DNA from: Clostridium sp. C2-6-12 | GTDB lineage: Bacteria; Bacillota; Clostridia; Clostridiales; Clostridiaceae | Direction: 5' to 3' | Length of the DNA: 64,000 bases | NCBI RefSeq assembly: GCF_009928485.1 | Contig: NZ_JAABNP010000005.1 | Span: forward strand, 124,001 to 188,000 | Part shown: positions 38,881-48,384 of the stretch, one piece after another | Position numbering within the stretch: position 1 is the stretch's first letter | Layout: each line of letters begins with the position of its first letter | Program-made: the position numbers and the translations under genes | Notes under the pieces: generated by a model | The model's input: only the letters and a program-made list of their open reading frames with translations | What the model was told of the DNA's origin: nothing | Databases searched by the model: none

Positions 38881-39757
38881 TCCGGTTTTAAAAAATGAAA
38901 CAAAGCTTGCAGTAAGAAGTTTTAAATTTACTCTAATGATCCTTGTATATGTACTTTTATTATCTGGAGGAGCACTGTTTATATTTAATATTAATATTGA
39001 AGAAGCATATTTTAATGGGATAAATTTAGAATCAATAATATATCTTTATATTGGAATGGCAATAATACAAGCAGTTTTATTAATGTTTATAGTGCCAGCT
39101 TTAACTTCTACAGCAATTTGTGGTGAGAGGGAAAAGCAGACGTTAGAAGTTCTTTTATCAACAAAAATGAGTACTTTATCAATAATAAATGGAAAACTTT
39201 TAGCTTCAATAAGCAGAGTTATAATTTTGATTATTTGCACAATGCCAATATATTCAATTGCATTTTTAATTGGAGGCGTAAATTTAGGGAATATATTGGA
39301 GCTAAGTCTATTCTTTATTGTGACTACAATATTTGTAGGTTCCATTGGCGTATGTATATCTACCTTCATTAAAACCTCAAAAGTAGCAACAGCAGTTGCC
39401 TATGGAGTTACCTTAATGATATTTGTAGGTATAGTTATTTTAGCATTTATTGTTACTATGATTAGTGCCTCTAAAAACCCTAATGCTCAAAATTTAACGG
39501 CACCAATATTTTCGTATTTAAGCCCAACAGTAGGATTTTTATGTTTACTAGCTAAACAAATAGGGGAAACCAATGCTTTTGGCTTTTGGGGAAGAGGAAT
39601 TGATAGTTTTATGTTTGATTACGGAACTTTTATATCAATGGGAATTCAATTAGTTTTAAGTGTAATATTAGTTTTTATATCTGCACATAAGTTAAATCCT
39701 TTAAATAGTGGTTTTAGATTTAGAAAAAAAAGAAAAAAATCAGTAAATAATGAATGA
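38870..39757 (+). CDS. ABC-2 type permease
   Basis: A 295-residue protein with six membrane spans in the ABC-2 pattern: one near residues 20-40, then pairs around 60-85, 110-135, 145-165, 175-200 and 250-270. The cytoplasmic motif TAICGEREKQTLEVLLSTKM is the coupling segment typical of NatB/CcmB-like permeases. TTG 38870 follows AAAGGAGG (38853-38860) at 9 bases inside the end of the ATPase gene. The C-terminus is short and Lys-rich (RKKRKKS). It forms a transporter with the preceding ATPase. Confidence 0.9.
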   Translation: MKINPVLKNETKLAVRSFKFTLMILVYVLLLSGGALFIFNINIEEAYFNGINLESIIYLYIGMAIIQAVLLMFIVPALTSTAICGEREKQTLEVLLSTKMSTLSIINGKLLASISRVIILIICTMPIYSIAFLIGGVNLGNILELSLFFIVTTIFVGSIGVCISTFIKTSKVATAVAYGVTLMIFVGIVILAFIVTMISASKNPNAQNLTAPIFSYLSPTVGFLCLLAKQIGETNAFGFWGRGIDSFMFDYGTFISMGIQLVLSVILVFISAHKLNPLNSGFRFRKKRKKSVNNE

Positions 39758-39784
39758 TGAGCAGTAAATATTCATCATTCATTA
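39748..39784 (+). other. intergenic stem-loop inside the operon
   Basis: A perfect 13-bp stem (39748-39760 with 39772-39784) that includes the permease stop codon. No T tract follows, so it is more likely an mRNA processing or stability element than a terminator. Confidence 0.45.
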
Positions 39785-39826
39785 CTAGTTGGTTTATAAG
39801 GAATTTGAATTGAGGAGAATTTATGA

Positions 39827-41377
39827 ATGAATGCTTTAGATAAAGAGATATTAGATTTTATAAAAAAGTCTGGGCGTAGAATAAAATTAAATTTTCTTAT
39901 AAGTAAAATATTAATGGGGCTTCAAGCCTCATTAGTTTTAAATTTAATTATTTTTATAATAGCTCTATTTATACCTTTTGAAAGCTGCTATAGGATAAGT
40001 TTTGGAATTGTCAATTTGGGTGTGTTTATAAGTATTTTTTTGGGGGTTATTAAAGGCCCTAAACAAAAGGAAATAGCACTATTGGCAGATTCCAAGGGAT
40101 TAAAGGAAAGAGTTATCACAGCGTTAGAATTTATTGGAGATGAAAGTGAAATTGCAACGGCTCAAAAGAAGGATACAGTAAAGAGCATAAAAAAATATGA
40201 TTTTAAAAGAAATTTACCTATAAGAATAGAAAAGAAGGAGATTTATAAAAATATAATCCTTACTATTCTGTGTATAATAATAATTTTAATTCCAACTGGA
40301 CCTAAAAGAGACGCAGAAAAATTAAGAGAATTTACTAATAGTAAAAATGAAATTGTAAATAAAATAGATAAGGAAGAAGAAAAAATAGAAAAAGAAGCTG
40401 ACTTAACTAAAGAAGAAAAGGAAGAATTAAAAAAGATATTAAAGGAAGCAAAAAAAGATTTAAAAGAGATAAACAAAAAAGAAGATACAAATAAGTTAAT
40501 GGATAGGTTAGATAAAAAATTTGAAGAAATGAAAGAAAAAACTACTTCAGAAAAGAAAAAAGAATTAGTAGATGATTTGAAGAAAAACTTAGTAGAAAGC
40601 CAAAAAAATGAACAAGCTAAAGAAGCTTTAAAAAATCTTAACGAAATAAATAAGAGTTTAAGCAAAAATAAAACAGGTAAAGAGCTTTTAGAAGCTTTAA
40701 AAACTGGAGATAAAGAAACTTTAGAAAATAAATTAAAAGCATTAAATCAATCCCTTCCAAACTTAAGTGATAAAGAAAAAAGTGAACTTTCAAATGCATT
40801 AAAAGAAGCGGCAGCTAATTTAGCCGATGAGGAATTGAAGAACCTTTTAGAACAATCGTCAGATAAAATCTTAGATGGAGAAATAGATCCATCAGAACTT
40901 GCAAATGCAATAACTTCCTTAAAGACAAAAAGTGATGGTAGTTCAAATGGTGGTAGTGGCAAAGTAGCTGCTAAAGCTAATGGGAATGGAAATAGTTCTG
41001 GTTCTGGAAATGCTTCTGGCTCAGGACAAGGAAATGGTTCCGGTTCTGGAAGCGGTAGTGGAAATGGTACTGGCGGTGGCTGGAACACTGGAAGTAAGAA
41101 TGGAAAAGAAAATACTTCTGCACCAAGTATTGGAGAGCAGGTATTTATTCCGGGAAGGCAAGTTGGAAGTGATGAAAATTTAAAAGGTGATAAAAATAGC
41201 AATGGAACTTCTCAAAGTATTGAAACTCAAAAAGGATTAAATTTTAATGGCGAAAAGAAGGACTACAATAGCGTAATTGGTGATTATAGCAAGGAGGAAA
41301 TAGATTCAATGAATAATTCTTCATTGCCAGATCATTTGCAAGATGTGGTGAAAGATTATTTTAGTGGATTAGAGTAG
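39827..41377 (+). CDS. membrane-anchored coiled-coil protein with Gly/Ser-rich region
   Basis: A 516-residue protein. Residues 25-80 hold two membrane spans and a third lies near 145-160. Residues 165-365 are a long Lys/Glu-rich coiled coil. Residues about 369-424 are a low-complexity Gly/Ser/Asn linker. The C-terminus has a conserved-looking block (FIPGRQVGSD, then VIGDYSKEEIDSM and VVKDYFSGLE). This resembles proteins that sit between the permease and the MoxR gene in MoxR/VWA operons, but I know no function. GAGGAG lies 9 bases upstream. The MoxR gene follows after 12 bases. Confidence 0.78.
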   Translation: MNALDKEILDFIKKSGRRIKLNFLISKILMGLQASLVLNLIIFIIALFIPFESCYRISFGIVNLGVFISIFLGVIKGPKQKEIALLADSKGLKERVITALEFIGDESEIATAQKKDTVKSIKKYDFKRNLPIRIEKKEIYKNIILTILCIIIILIPTGPKRDAEKLREFTNSKNEIVNKIDKEEEKIEKEADLTKEEKEELKKILKEAKKDLKEINKKEDTNKLMDRLDKKFEEMKEKTTSEKKKELVDDLKKNLVESQKNEQAKEALKNLNEINKSLSKNKTGKELLEALKTGDKETLENKLKALNQSLPNLSDKEKSELSNALKEAAANLADEELKNLLEQSSDKILDGEIDPSELANAITSLKTKSDGSSNGGSGKVAAKANGNGNSSGSGNASGSGQGNGSGSGSGSGNGTGGGWNTGSKNGKENTSAPSIGEQVFIPGRQVGSDENLKGDKNSNGTSQSIETQKGLNFNGEKKDYNSVIGDYSKEEIDSMNNSSLPDHLQDVVKDYFSGLE

Positions 41378-41389
41378 AGGAGATAAAGT

Positions 41390-42373
41390 ATGGATATAAA
41401 TGAACAGTTAATAAAAGAAGTTGTAGAGAAATTAAGTAGATGTAAAAGTGAAATAGGTAAGGGAATTGTTGGGCAAGAAGAGATAGTAAGAGATGTATTA
41501 ATAGCTATTTTTTCAGGAGGAAATGTTCTTTTAGAGGGGATGCCTGGTCTTGGAAAAACTCAGTTAGTTAAAACTATAGGTAACGTTTTAAATCTTGGAT
41601 TTTCTAGAATACAATTTACTCCAGATTTGATGCCAGCAGATGTAGTTGGGACAAATTTAATTATTAAAGAAAATGGTTCTACTAAATTTCAATTTGAAAA
41701 GGGGCCTGTGTTTACTAATCTCCTTTTAGCTGATGAAATTAATAGAGCAACACCGAAAACTCAATCAGCTCTCCTTGAAGCAATGGGAGAAAAATCTGTA
41801 ACAGTTGGAAAGGTAACTTATGAATTGCCAAAACCTTTTATGGTACTTGCAACTCAAAATCCAATTGAGCAGGAGGGAACGTACCCTCTTCCAGAAGCTC
41901 AGCTAGACAGATTTCAATTTAAGCTGAAAGTAGATTTTCCTAAATTAGATGAGCTTATGAAAATAATGGATTTAACATTATCAAACGAAGAAGTTCAACT
42001 TGATTCAATTCTAAGTGATAATGAAATTTTGGAAATGAGGAAGATTATTTCACAAGTACCAATGGCAAATCCAGTTAAGGAATACGCCTTAAAATTAATT
42101 TTAGCTACTCATCCAGAAATGGAAGAAGGTCATGCTTTAGTTAAAAAGTATGTAGAAGCAGGAGCAAGTCCAAGAGCTGCGCAAGGCTTATTCAGCGGTG
42201 CAAAAGTAAGAGCAATAATGGAAGGAAGATTGAATGTATCCTTTGATGATATTAAGGCAATTGCATATCCAGTCTTAAGGCATAGAATTATATTAAACTT
42301 TGAAGGTATAACAGAAGGTATAACAGAGGAATTTGTTATAGATAAAATTCTTGAAGATTTAAAGGTGGTTTAA
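41390..42373 (+). CDS. MoxR-family AAA+ ATPase, second copy
   Basis: A 327-residue MoxR ATPase with Walker A GMPGLGKTQ, Walker B LLADEINRA, sensor ATQNPIEQEGTYPLPEAQLDRF and a C-terminal lid. The longer sensor motif (IEQEGTYPLPEAQ) is the common MoxR form. The first copy in this window has the variant VDCIGTYNLPEAQ, so the two belong to different MoxR subgroups. GAGGAG lies just ahead of the ATG. It is followed by a DUF58 and two VWA genes, the arrangement described for the BatA/aerotolerance-type operons. Confidence 0.93.
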   Translation: MDINEQLIKEVVEKLSRCKSEIGKGIVGQEEIVRDVLIAIFSGGNVLLEGMPGLGKTQLVKTIGNVLNLGFSRIQFTPDLMPADVVGTNLIIKENGSTKFQFEKGPVFTNLLLADEINRATPKTQSALLEAMGEKSVTVGKVTYELPKPFMVLATQNPIEQEGTYPLPEAQLDRFQFKLKVDFPKLDELMKIMDLTLSNEEVQLDSILSDNEILEMRKIISQVPMANPVKEYALKLILATHPEMEEGHALVKKYVEAGASPRAAQGLFSGAKVRAIMEGRLNVSFDDIKAIAYPVLRHRIILNFEGITEGITEEFVIDKILEDLKVV

Positions 42374-42456
42374 TATTAAATGATAATTAATATAATATTA
42401 AAATTAACATATTTTATAATTTTAATATTAATAGATATATTAAAGGTTGTGTAAAA

Positions 42457-43341
42457 ATGGAAGAGAGAATTTTTAATGAAGATTTTTTCAAAAAGCTAAA
42501 TAAAATAAATTTGAATATAAATTTAAGACTTTCAAATGGTGCTCAGGGTGGAAGGAAATCAAAAGCAAAAGGAGCATCAGTTGAATTTTCAGATTTTAGA
42601 GAATACATGCCTGGTGATGATTTTAGAAGAGTTGATTGGAACGCTTATGGAAGATTAGATAAGCTGTTTATTAAGGTATTTATGGAAGAAAGAGAAGGAG
42701 TTTTTAACTTTTTCTTAGACAAGAGTAAATCTATGGATTATGGAAAAGAGAGTAAAAAGAACAAAGCACTTCAAATTATAGGAGCTTTAACTTATATTGC
42801 GTTAAATAACTTAGACAGAGTTTATGTCAGTGTGGCAGAAGAAGCAAATCTTTCACTTTTACGTGGAGGTACAGGTAAAAAAGGATTTCAAATGGTACTA
42901 AAAGAATTAGAAAATGTTCAATTTAATGGTACTACTAAGCTTTCAGAAGCTATTGTAAAAAGGCAGATAAATAATAAAGGTGTATCTATTGTAGTATCTG
43001 ATTTTTTTAACAACGAAGGTTTAGAGTCTATAGAGCAGGGCTTAAAATATTTAGCTTATAAAAAGCAGCAGATTGTTCTAGTTCAAGTACTTGCAGAGGA
43101 GGAAATAAATCCATCTATTGAAGAAGAGGTTACTTTAATAGATTCTGAAACAGGAGAAAAGGTTAAATTAAATCTAAACCATAAAGTTCTTGAAGCATAT
43201 AAAAAAGCACTAAAAGATTTTAATGAAAATCTTAGAGTCCTAGCGATTAAATATGGTGGAACATTAATAAGTGTAAATACAAATAAAAGCTTAGAAGAAA
43301 TAATATTAAATGATTTTGGAAAACAGAGAGTGATTTATTAA
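42457..43341 (+). CDS. DUF58 protein, second copy
   Basis: A 294-residue soluble DUF58 protein. Unlike the first copy it lacks N-terminal membrane spans. Visible features are GGRKSKAKGASVEFSDFREY, the core YMPGDDFRRVDWNAYGR and a VWA-like domain beginning FFLDKSKSMDYG, a DxSxS-type metal site. It is the expected partner of the preceding MoxR ATPase. The spacing to moxR is 83 AT-rich bases. The ribosome site (AAGGTTGTG) is moderate. Confidence 0.9.
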   Translation: MEERIFNEDFFKKLNKINLNINLRLSNGAQGGRKSKAKGASVEFSDFREYMPGDDFRRVDWNAYGRLDKLFIKVFMEEREGVFNFFLDKSKSMDYGKESKKNKALQIIGALTYIALNNLDRVYVSVAEEANLSLLRGGTGKKGFQMVLKELENVQFNGTTKLSEAIVKRQINNKGVSIVVSDFFNNEGLESIEQGLKYLAYKKQQIVLVQVLAEEEINPSIEEEVTLIDSETGEKVKLNLNHKVLEAYKKALKDFNENLRVLAIKYGGTLISVNTNKSLEEIILNDFGKQRVIY

Positions 43342-43369
43342 CTCTTAACTGAAATAAGGAGGATGCAAA

Positions 43370-45142
43370 GTGGGAATAGGAAGTCTTTGGCCCTTAGTAT
43401 TATTAATAACAATTCCTTTAGTAATATTACTTTATATATTAAAAAGGAAATATAGAGAAGTTCAAGTATCCTCTTCACTATTATGGAAGGAGGCTTATAA
43501 AAACACACAAGCCAATACTCCATGGGAAAAGCTTAAAGTGAATATAATGATGATGCTTCAAATATTAGTCATATTGTTATTAATTTTTGCATTAATGAGT
43601 CCATTTTTAAAATTTGGCGGAAAGACTTATAAAAATTTAATTGTGGTAATTGATACTACAGCTAGTATGAGTACCTTATATGATAAGGATAAAACAAGGC
43701 TTGAAACAGGAAAGCAAATAGCTGAGGATTATATAAAATCAATAAAAGAAAATACTAATAAGTACATATTAGCCTTTAATGGAGGTTCTAATATAGAAAC
43801 TAAAAATACTATTGATGAAATTGTTCAAACTTATGGCAGCGGAGATATAAGCAGCACTTTATCTTATGTAAGATCATTAGGTGAAGGTTTAGAAGAATAT
43901 GAGGTATTAGTTGTAAGTGATAAAAAGGTTGACTTAGGTGATATAAAGGGGAAGGTAGTTTCTTTAGCTAACAGTGGAGAAAATGCTGCAATTACCAACT
44001 TATCACATAAGTATTCAGAAAATAAAATGAAGGTTATAGCAACTATTAAGAATACTGGAAATAATGATTATACTGGTGATTTTTCATTATACAATGGTGA
44101 AGAGCTAGTAAAGGTTGAATCTTTAGAATTACCTAAGGGAACAAGTAAAACCTTAAATTATGAACTTGACAATTTCAATGGAGAATATCTAAAGGGAGAA
44201 TTATCAAATAAGGACCTAATTGCAGGTGACAATACGTATTATGATGTTATCCGAAATAATAAAGGAAAAAAAGTACTTTTAGTAACTGAAAAAAATGTGT
44301 TTTTAGAAAAGAGCTTTAATAATATAGAAAATGTTGAACTATACAAGACCAACGATGTAAATAACATTACTGAGGATTCTTACGATTTATATGTTTTTGA
44401 TGGTGTTATTCCTAAGGTTATGCCAAAGAAAGGAAGCATATTATTTATAAATCCTACTTCTAATGAATTTTTTAAGGTGGAAAGCAAGGAAGAATTAGGA
44501 CAAGCAACTGGAGTTGAAAAAGAATTATCTAATTATACAAAAGATATTAATTTTACACTTTCAAATTATAAAAATATAGAAGTTCCTTACTTTGGGAAAG
44601 CTTTTTTAAAGGTTGATGAAAATACAATTGGATTTATAGGAGAGTTAAATGGAAGAAGCATTGGTGCATTGGGGTTTGATGTGCATAACACTGATTTTGC
44701 ATTGAAAAAGGAATTTCCTATTTTAATCTATGAGCTTGGAGAAAAGCTTATTAAATCAGGAGTCTTATATAAGAATAATTATAAGGCTGGAGAAGAAATT
44801 TTTATAAAAGGAACTCCAAATGGAAAAAATCTTAAAGTTAAGGCTCCAGATAAAAATTATATAGGCGTTGCCCAAGGTTCTAGGTATAATAGCATTTCAG
44901 AATTAGGAATTTATAAAGTAGAAGAAGAATCTAATGAAAATGAAAAAACTGAAGAAATGTTTTCTATTAATTTTCCAACAGATACTGAAAGTAATTTAAG
45001 TGAGGAGAATATAGGAGAGCAAAATAATTTAAAATCAGAAATAAAGATTTTAAAGAAAGGTTTAAGTTTAGTACCATTATTGTTATTACTTGGATTAATA
45101 GGTTTATTGACAGAATGGGTATTGTACTTAAAAGGAAACTAG
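43370..45142 (+). CDS. BatA-like membrane protein with von Willebrand A domain
   Basis: A 590-residue protein. The N-terminus is the BatA pattern: a first span near 5-22, a short basic loop and a second span near 59-78. The VWA domain begins at about 92 with DTTASMS, where the metal-site motif is DxTxS rather than the usual DxSxS. A CARDB-like beta region (about 220-300) follows, then a GATase-like part with VPYFGK, and a C-terminal span (about 565-586). GTG 43370 follows AAGGAGGA at 6 bases. The role is probably adhesion or assembly at the membrane with the MoxR/DUF58 pair. Confidence 0.85.
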   Translation: MGIGSLWPLVLLITIPLVILLYILKRKYREVQVSSSLLWKEAYKNTQANTPWEKLKVNIMMMLQILVILLLIFALMSPFLKFGGKTYKNLIVVIDTTASMSTLYDKDKTRLETGKQIAEDYIKSIKENTNKYILAFNGGSNIETKNTIDEIVQTYGSGDISSTLSYVRSLGEGLEEYEVLVVSDKKVDLGDIKGKVVSLANSGENAAITNLSHKYSENKMKVIATIKNTGNNDYTGDFSLYNGEELVKVESLELPKGTSKTLNYELDNFNGEYLKGELSNKDLIAGDNTYYDVIRNNKGKKVLLVTEKNVFLEKSFNNIENVELYKTNDVNNITEDSYDLYVFDGVIPKVMPKKGSILFINPTSNEFFKVESKEELGQATGVEKELSNYTKDINFTLSNYKNIEVPYFGKAFLKVDENTIGFIGELNGRSIGALGFDVHNTDFALKKEFPILIYELGEKLIKSGVLYKNNYKAGEEIFIKGTPNGKNLKVKAPDKNYIGVAQGSRYNSISELGIYKVEEESNENEKTEEMFSINFPTDTESNLSEENIGEQNNLKSEIKILKKGLSLVPLLLLLGLIGLLTEWVLYLKGN

Positions 45143-45151
45143 GTGATTATT

Positions 45152-47992
45152 ATGGGTATAGAAATAGGAAGAGCATATGGATTAATATTAATACCGTTAA
45201 TTCTTCTATTTATGTATTTAATTTTAAAGAGATTAAAAGGAATAGTAAGAAAGGACAAGTTAGTATTAATTAGCAGAATAATATTATTAATACTTATAGT
45301 AATAGGAATTTCAGATATAACCATAAACTTAAGAGGTGAAAATATTTCAACAGTATTTTTGCTAGATGTTTCAGACAGCATGAGTGATTTTAAAGGTGAA
45401 GGTGTTAAATTTATTGATAATGCATTAAAGGAAATGCCTAAAAACAATAAAGCAGGCGTAGTTGTTTTTGGAGATAATGCTTCAGTTGACAAATTCATGG
45501 ATGATAATAAAGAATACAAGCAAATTAAATCAGCTCCTATTGTAAATTCAACTAATATAGAAGAAGCTGTAAACAGTTCTCTAAGCTTATTTGATAAAGG
45601 TGCAGCTAAGAGAATTGTGCTTATTACTGATGGTGAAGAAAATCAAGGTGATTTACTAAAAAATATACCTGTCATCAAAAAAGAAAATATAGATTTAAAG
45701 GTATATAAAGTTGTAAATGCTCAAGGTGATGAAGTATATGTGGAAGATGTTAAGGTTCCAGATAATATTTCTATTGGAGAAGAATTTTCAGTTATTACAA
45801 AAATTCAATCTAATGTTCAAACGAAAGCAAAACTTACTTTATTTTCAGGAAGAGATAAAAAAGGCGAGCAGGAAGTAGAGCTGCAAAAAGGAACAAATAC
45901 TTTTGTATTTAAAGATGTTCAAAATACTGGAGGTTTTAAATCATATAGAGTCTTAATTGAGCCAGAAAAGGATAGCAATAAAACTAATAATGAATATAGC
46001 TGTTTCACAAATGTTATTTCAAAGCCTAATATACTAGTTATCGAAGGAAAAGCAGGCAGTAGTTCAGGTGTTATAGAAACTTTAAAAGCAGCTAATAGTG
46101 AGTATAATGTAACATTACCAACAGGAGCGCCAACAACTTTAAACCAAATGCTAGAATATAAAACAATAGTACTTGCAGATGTTCATGTAGATGATTTAAA
46201 CAAAGGTTTTATGGAAAACCTAGAAGCTTATGTTAAAGATTATGGAGGAGGAATAGTTACTTTTGGCGGAGAAAATTCTTATGCCTTAGGTGGATATAAG
46301 GATACGGCACTTGAAAAAGTATTACCTGTTAATATGGACAAGAAGGGAAAAAATGAAGTTCCTCAAATCAGTATAAGCTTAGTAATAGATAAGTCTGGAA
46401 GTATGTCAATGGGAGATGGTAATGTAAGCAAGCTTACTTTAGCAAAGGAAGCTGCAATGAAGTCTTTAGATAATTTAAGACCTACTGATGAAATTAATGT
46501 AATTGCTTTTGATGATAGTTTTCAAAAAGTAGTTGAAAGGCAGCCTGTTAAGGATAGAGAAGCAATTAAAGGAATGATTGCAGGCATTGGAAATGGTGGT
46601 GGAACTTCAATTTATCCAGCTTTAGAAGAGGCTTATACTGCTCAAAGTGAAAGTAGTGCCAAAATTAAACACATTATACTTTTAACAGATGGACAAGATG
46701 ACTTTGGAATTGATAATTATCAAGATTTAATAGTGAATATTAATAATGGAGGAATAACTTTATCTACAGTATCAGTTGGAGAAGATGCAGATACAGCATT
46801 ACTTGGAAAGTTAGCAGAAATGGGAAAAGGCAGAGTATATCATACAGATAAATATACAGATATCCCGAGAATATTTGCTAAAGAAGTTTTATTATCTGCA
46901 GGAACGTATATTATTAACGAAGAGTTTCAACCTAAAGTAGTAAGTAATCATGAAATTTTACGTGGAGTTTTAACTGATAATTCAATACCAGCCTTAAAGG
47001 GATATGTAGGAACATCAATTAAGGATAAAGCTATAGAAATATTATCCTCTAATCATGATGAACCTATTCTCGCAGCTAATCAATATGGATTAGGTAAAAC
47101 TGTAAGCTGGACCTCAGATATTAATGGACAGTGGAGCGGTGATTTCTTAACCTGGAATAAGGGAGCTCAATTAATAAAAAATGCAATTTACTGGACAATT
47201 CCAGAACTTAGTGAAGAAGGGAAAGTATCAATAACTCAAAAAGGAAATGAGGCAGTTGTAGAATTTTACAGTGATGCTGTAAAAGAAGGTTCTAAAGTAA
47301 AAGGTGTGTATAATAGCGAAAATGGTGAAAAGGGCGAATTAGAATTAACTCAAGAAGAACCAGGAAAATTTGTAGGCAGAGTTAAGTTAAATGAGTTAGG
47401 CTTTTATACTTTTAATATAAGAGAAGAAAATAAAGGAGAAGTATTAAATAATTATAATGGAGCTTTTTCACTTCAATATTCTGAGGAATACAAATTCAAT
47501 AAAAATAAGAATAAAATAGATACACTAGTTAATGAGGTTAAAGGAACGTTTATTAATAAACCTAAAGATGTATTTAAAGGTGAACTAAAAAGCAATTATA
47601 AACCTATAAATTTAACAATACCAGCATTAGTAATAGCTGTTTTATTGTTCTTTTTAGATATAGCTTATAGAAGATTGAATTTAGATTTAAAGAAATATTT
47701 TAATAAATTTAAAGAAAAAACTGGTATTAATAATGCTAAATTTAGCTTGAGTTTTAAGAAGAAAAAAAGAGAAAGTTCTATAAAAAGTTCAAATATTAAT
47801 AGCAATTTAGCAGAGAAGGAAAACAAAGAGGAGTTAACCTTACGAAAAGTATCAGAAAATAAAGGAAAAGAAGAAGCTGTAACTAAAGAGCATATTGTAA
47901 AAAGAAAAGATAAATTAAAAGCAGATAATGACAAAACTAAAAAACTAGATACTTCGTCTCTACTGAATAATAAAAGAAAAAGAGAAGAGTAA
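45152..47992 (+). CDS. large membrane protein with two von Willebrand A domains
   Basis: A 946-residue protein. Two N-terminal spans are followed by a first VWA domain with DVSDSMS (about 72-78), then a CARDB-like part. A GATase-like section has YGGGIVTFGGENSYALGGY (about 366-384). The second VWA domain starts VIDKSGSMSMG (about 411-421), and both keep DxSxS. A last span lies near 819-838, and the remaining 100 residues are a Lys/Glu-rich cytoplasmic tail. ATG 45152 is preferred over GTG 45143, which overlaps the ribosome site. This is the last gene of a continuous operon that begins at 35546. It has the architecture of the BatA/BatB relatives found with MoxR. Confidence 0.87.
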   Translation: MGIEIGRAYGLILIPLILLFMYLILKRLKGIVRKDKLVLISRIILLILIVIGISDITINLRGENISTVFLLDVSDSMSDFKGEGVKFIDNALKEMPKNNKAGVVVFGDNASVDKFMDDNKEYKQIKSAPIVNSTNIEEAVNSSLSLFDKGAAKRIVLITDGEENQGDLLKNIPVIKKENIDLKVYKVVNAQGDEVYVEDVKVPDNISIGEEFSVITKIQSNVQTKAKLTLFSGRDKKGEQEVELQKGTNTFVFKDVQNTGGFKSYRVLIEPEKDSNKTNNEYSCFTNVISKPNILVIEGKAGSSSGVIETLKAANSEYNVTLPTGAPTTLNQMLEYKTIVLADVHVDDLNKGFMENLEAYVKDYGGGIVTFGGENSYALGGYKDTALEKVLPVNMDKKGKNEVPQISISLVIDKSGSMSMGDGNVSKLTLAKEAAMKSLDNLRPTDEINVIAFDDSFQKVVERQPVKDREAIKGMIAGIGNGGGTSIYPALEEAYTAQSESSAKIKHIILLTDGQDDFGIDNYQDLIVNINNGGITLSTVSVGEDADTALLGKLAEMGKGRVYHTDKYTDIPRIFAKEVLLSAGTYIINEEFQPKVVSNHEILRGVLTDNSIPALKGYVGTSIKDKAIEILSSNHDEPILAANQYGLGKTVSWTSDINGQWSGDFLTWNKGAQLIKNAIYWTIPELSEEGKVSITQKGNEAVVEFYSDAVKEGSKVKGVYNSENGEKGELELTQEEPGKFVGRVKLNELGFYTFNIREENKGEVLNNYNGAFSLQYSEEYKFNKNKNKIDTLVNEVKGTFINKPKDVFKGELKSNYKPINLTIPALVIAVLLFFLDIAYRRLNLDLKKYFNKFKEKTGINNAKFSLSFKKKKRESSIKSSNINSNLAEKENKEELTLRKVSENKGKEEAVTKEHIVKRKDKLKADNDKTKKLDTSSLLNNKRKREE

Positions 47993-48018
47993 AAGTTCAG
48001 TTAAGAATTAAGAGGTAC

Positions 48019-48093
48019 ACCTATAAAAAGAGCAGCTATGCTGCAATGCGGATCTTTCCACCTATAAAAAGAGCAGCTATGCTGCAATGCGGA
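48019..48093. repeat. two-copy direct repeat, 41-bp period
   Basis: A 34-bp unit starting ACCTATAAAAAGAG is repeated exactly at 48019 and 48060. Each unit contains GCAGC-TAT-GCTGC, a small hairpin, and ends AATGCGGA. Two copies only. Confidence 0.8.
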
Positions 48094-48260
48094 ATTTTTC
48101 TGCAATCAGGAATTTAAAATTAGTTAAGAGTTTAGAAAGAAAAGCCACAGACTTTTCAATAAATAATTTTTAGAAATCCCTTTTTGGAATTCCATCCAAT
48201 AGCTCTTGCTTATTAACTATTACTTCTTGCATAATTCACAAACTAGAATCTATATATGAA

Positions 48261-48316
48261 AAGCATGTTTAAGATTAAGAAAAATGTTTTCTTAATCTTA
48301 AACATGCTTATTATTT
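48261..48316 (+). terminator. long hairpin terminator or cruciform
   Basis: A perfect stem of about 21 bp (48261-48281 with 48289-48309), then ATTATTT. It lies 270 bases after the VWA gene and 68 bases before the next ribosome site. Confidence 0.65.
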
Positions 48317-48384
48317 ATAAAAATTTTAAAAAATTTTAGTGTATATTATCAAAGAAATGGAATACTAAAGATGAGGTGAGACAT

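Larger units (their letters stand above)
47993..48384. other. 392-bp intergenic region with repeats
   Basis: It contains two direct repeats and a long hairpin (listed separately). The part between 48125 and 48245 has no credible gene. Confidence 0.5.

Noticed and set aside
40243..41202. Two long minus-strand frames (140 and 151 codons)
   Set aside because: They are antisense to the Lys/Glu coiled coil and the Gly/Ser linker of the 516-residue protein. Such codon bias opens shadow frames, and no ribosome sites were seen.
48019..48093. CRISPR-like direct repeats
   Set aside because: Only two units, a 7-base spacer, and no cas genes nearby.
48170..48232. Minus-strand 20-codon frame (MQEVIVNKQELL...)
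   Set aside because: No ribosome site, very short, and in a region of repeats and hairpins. It could be a gene remnant, but nothing supports expression.
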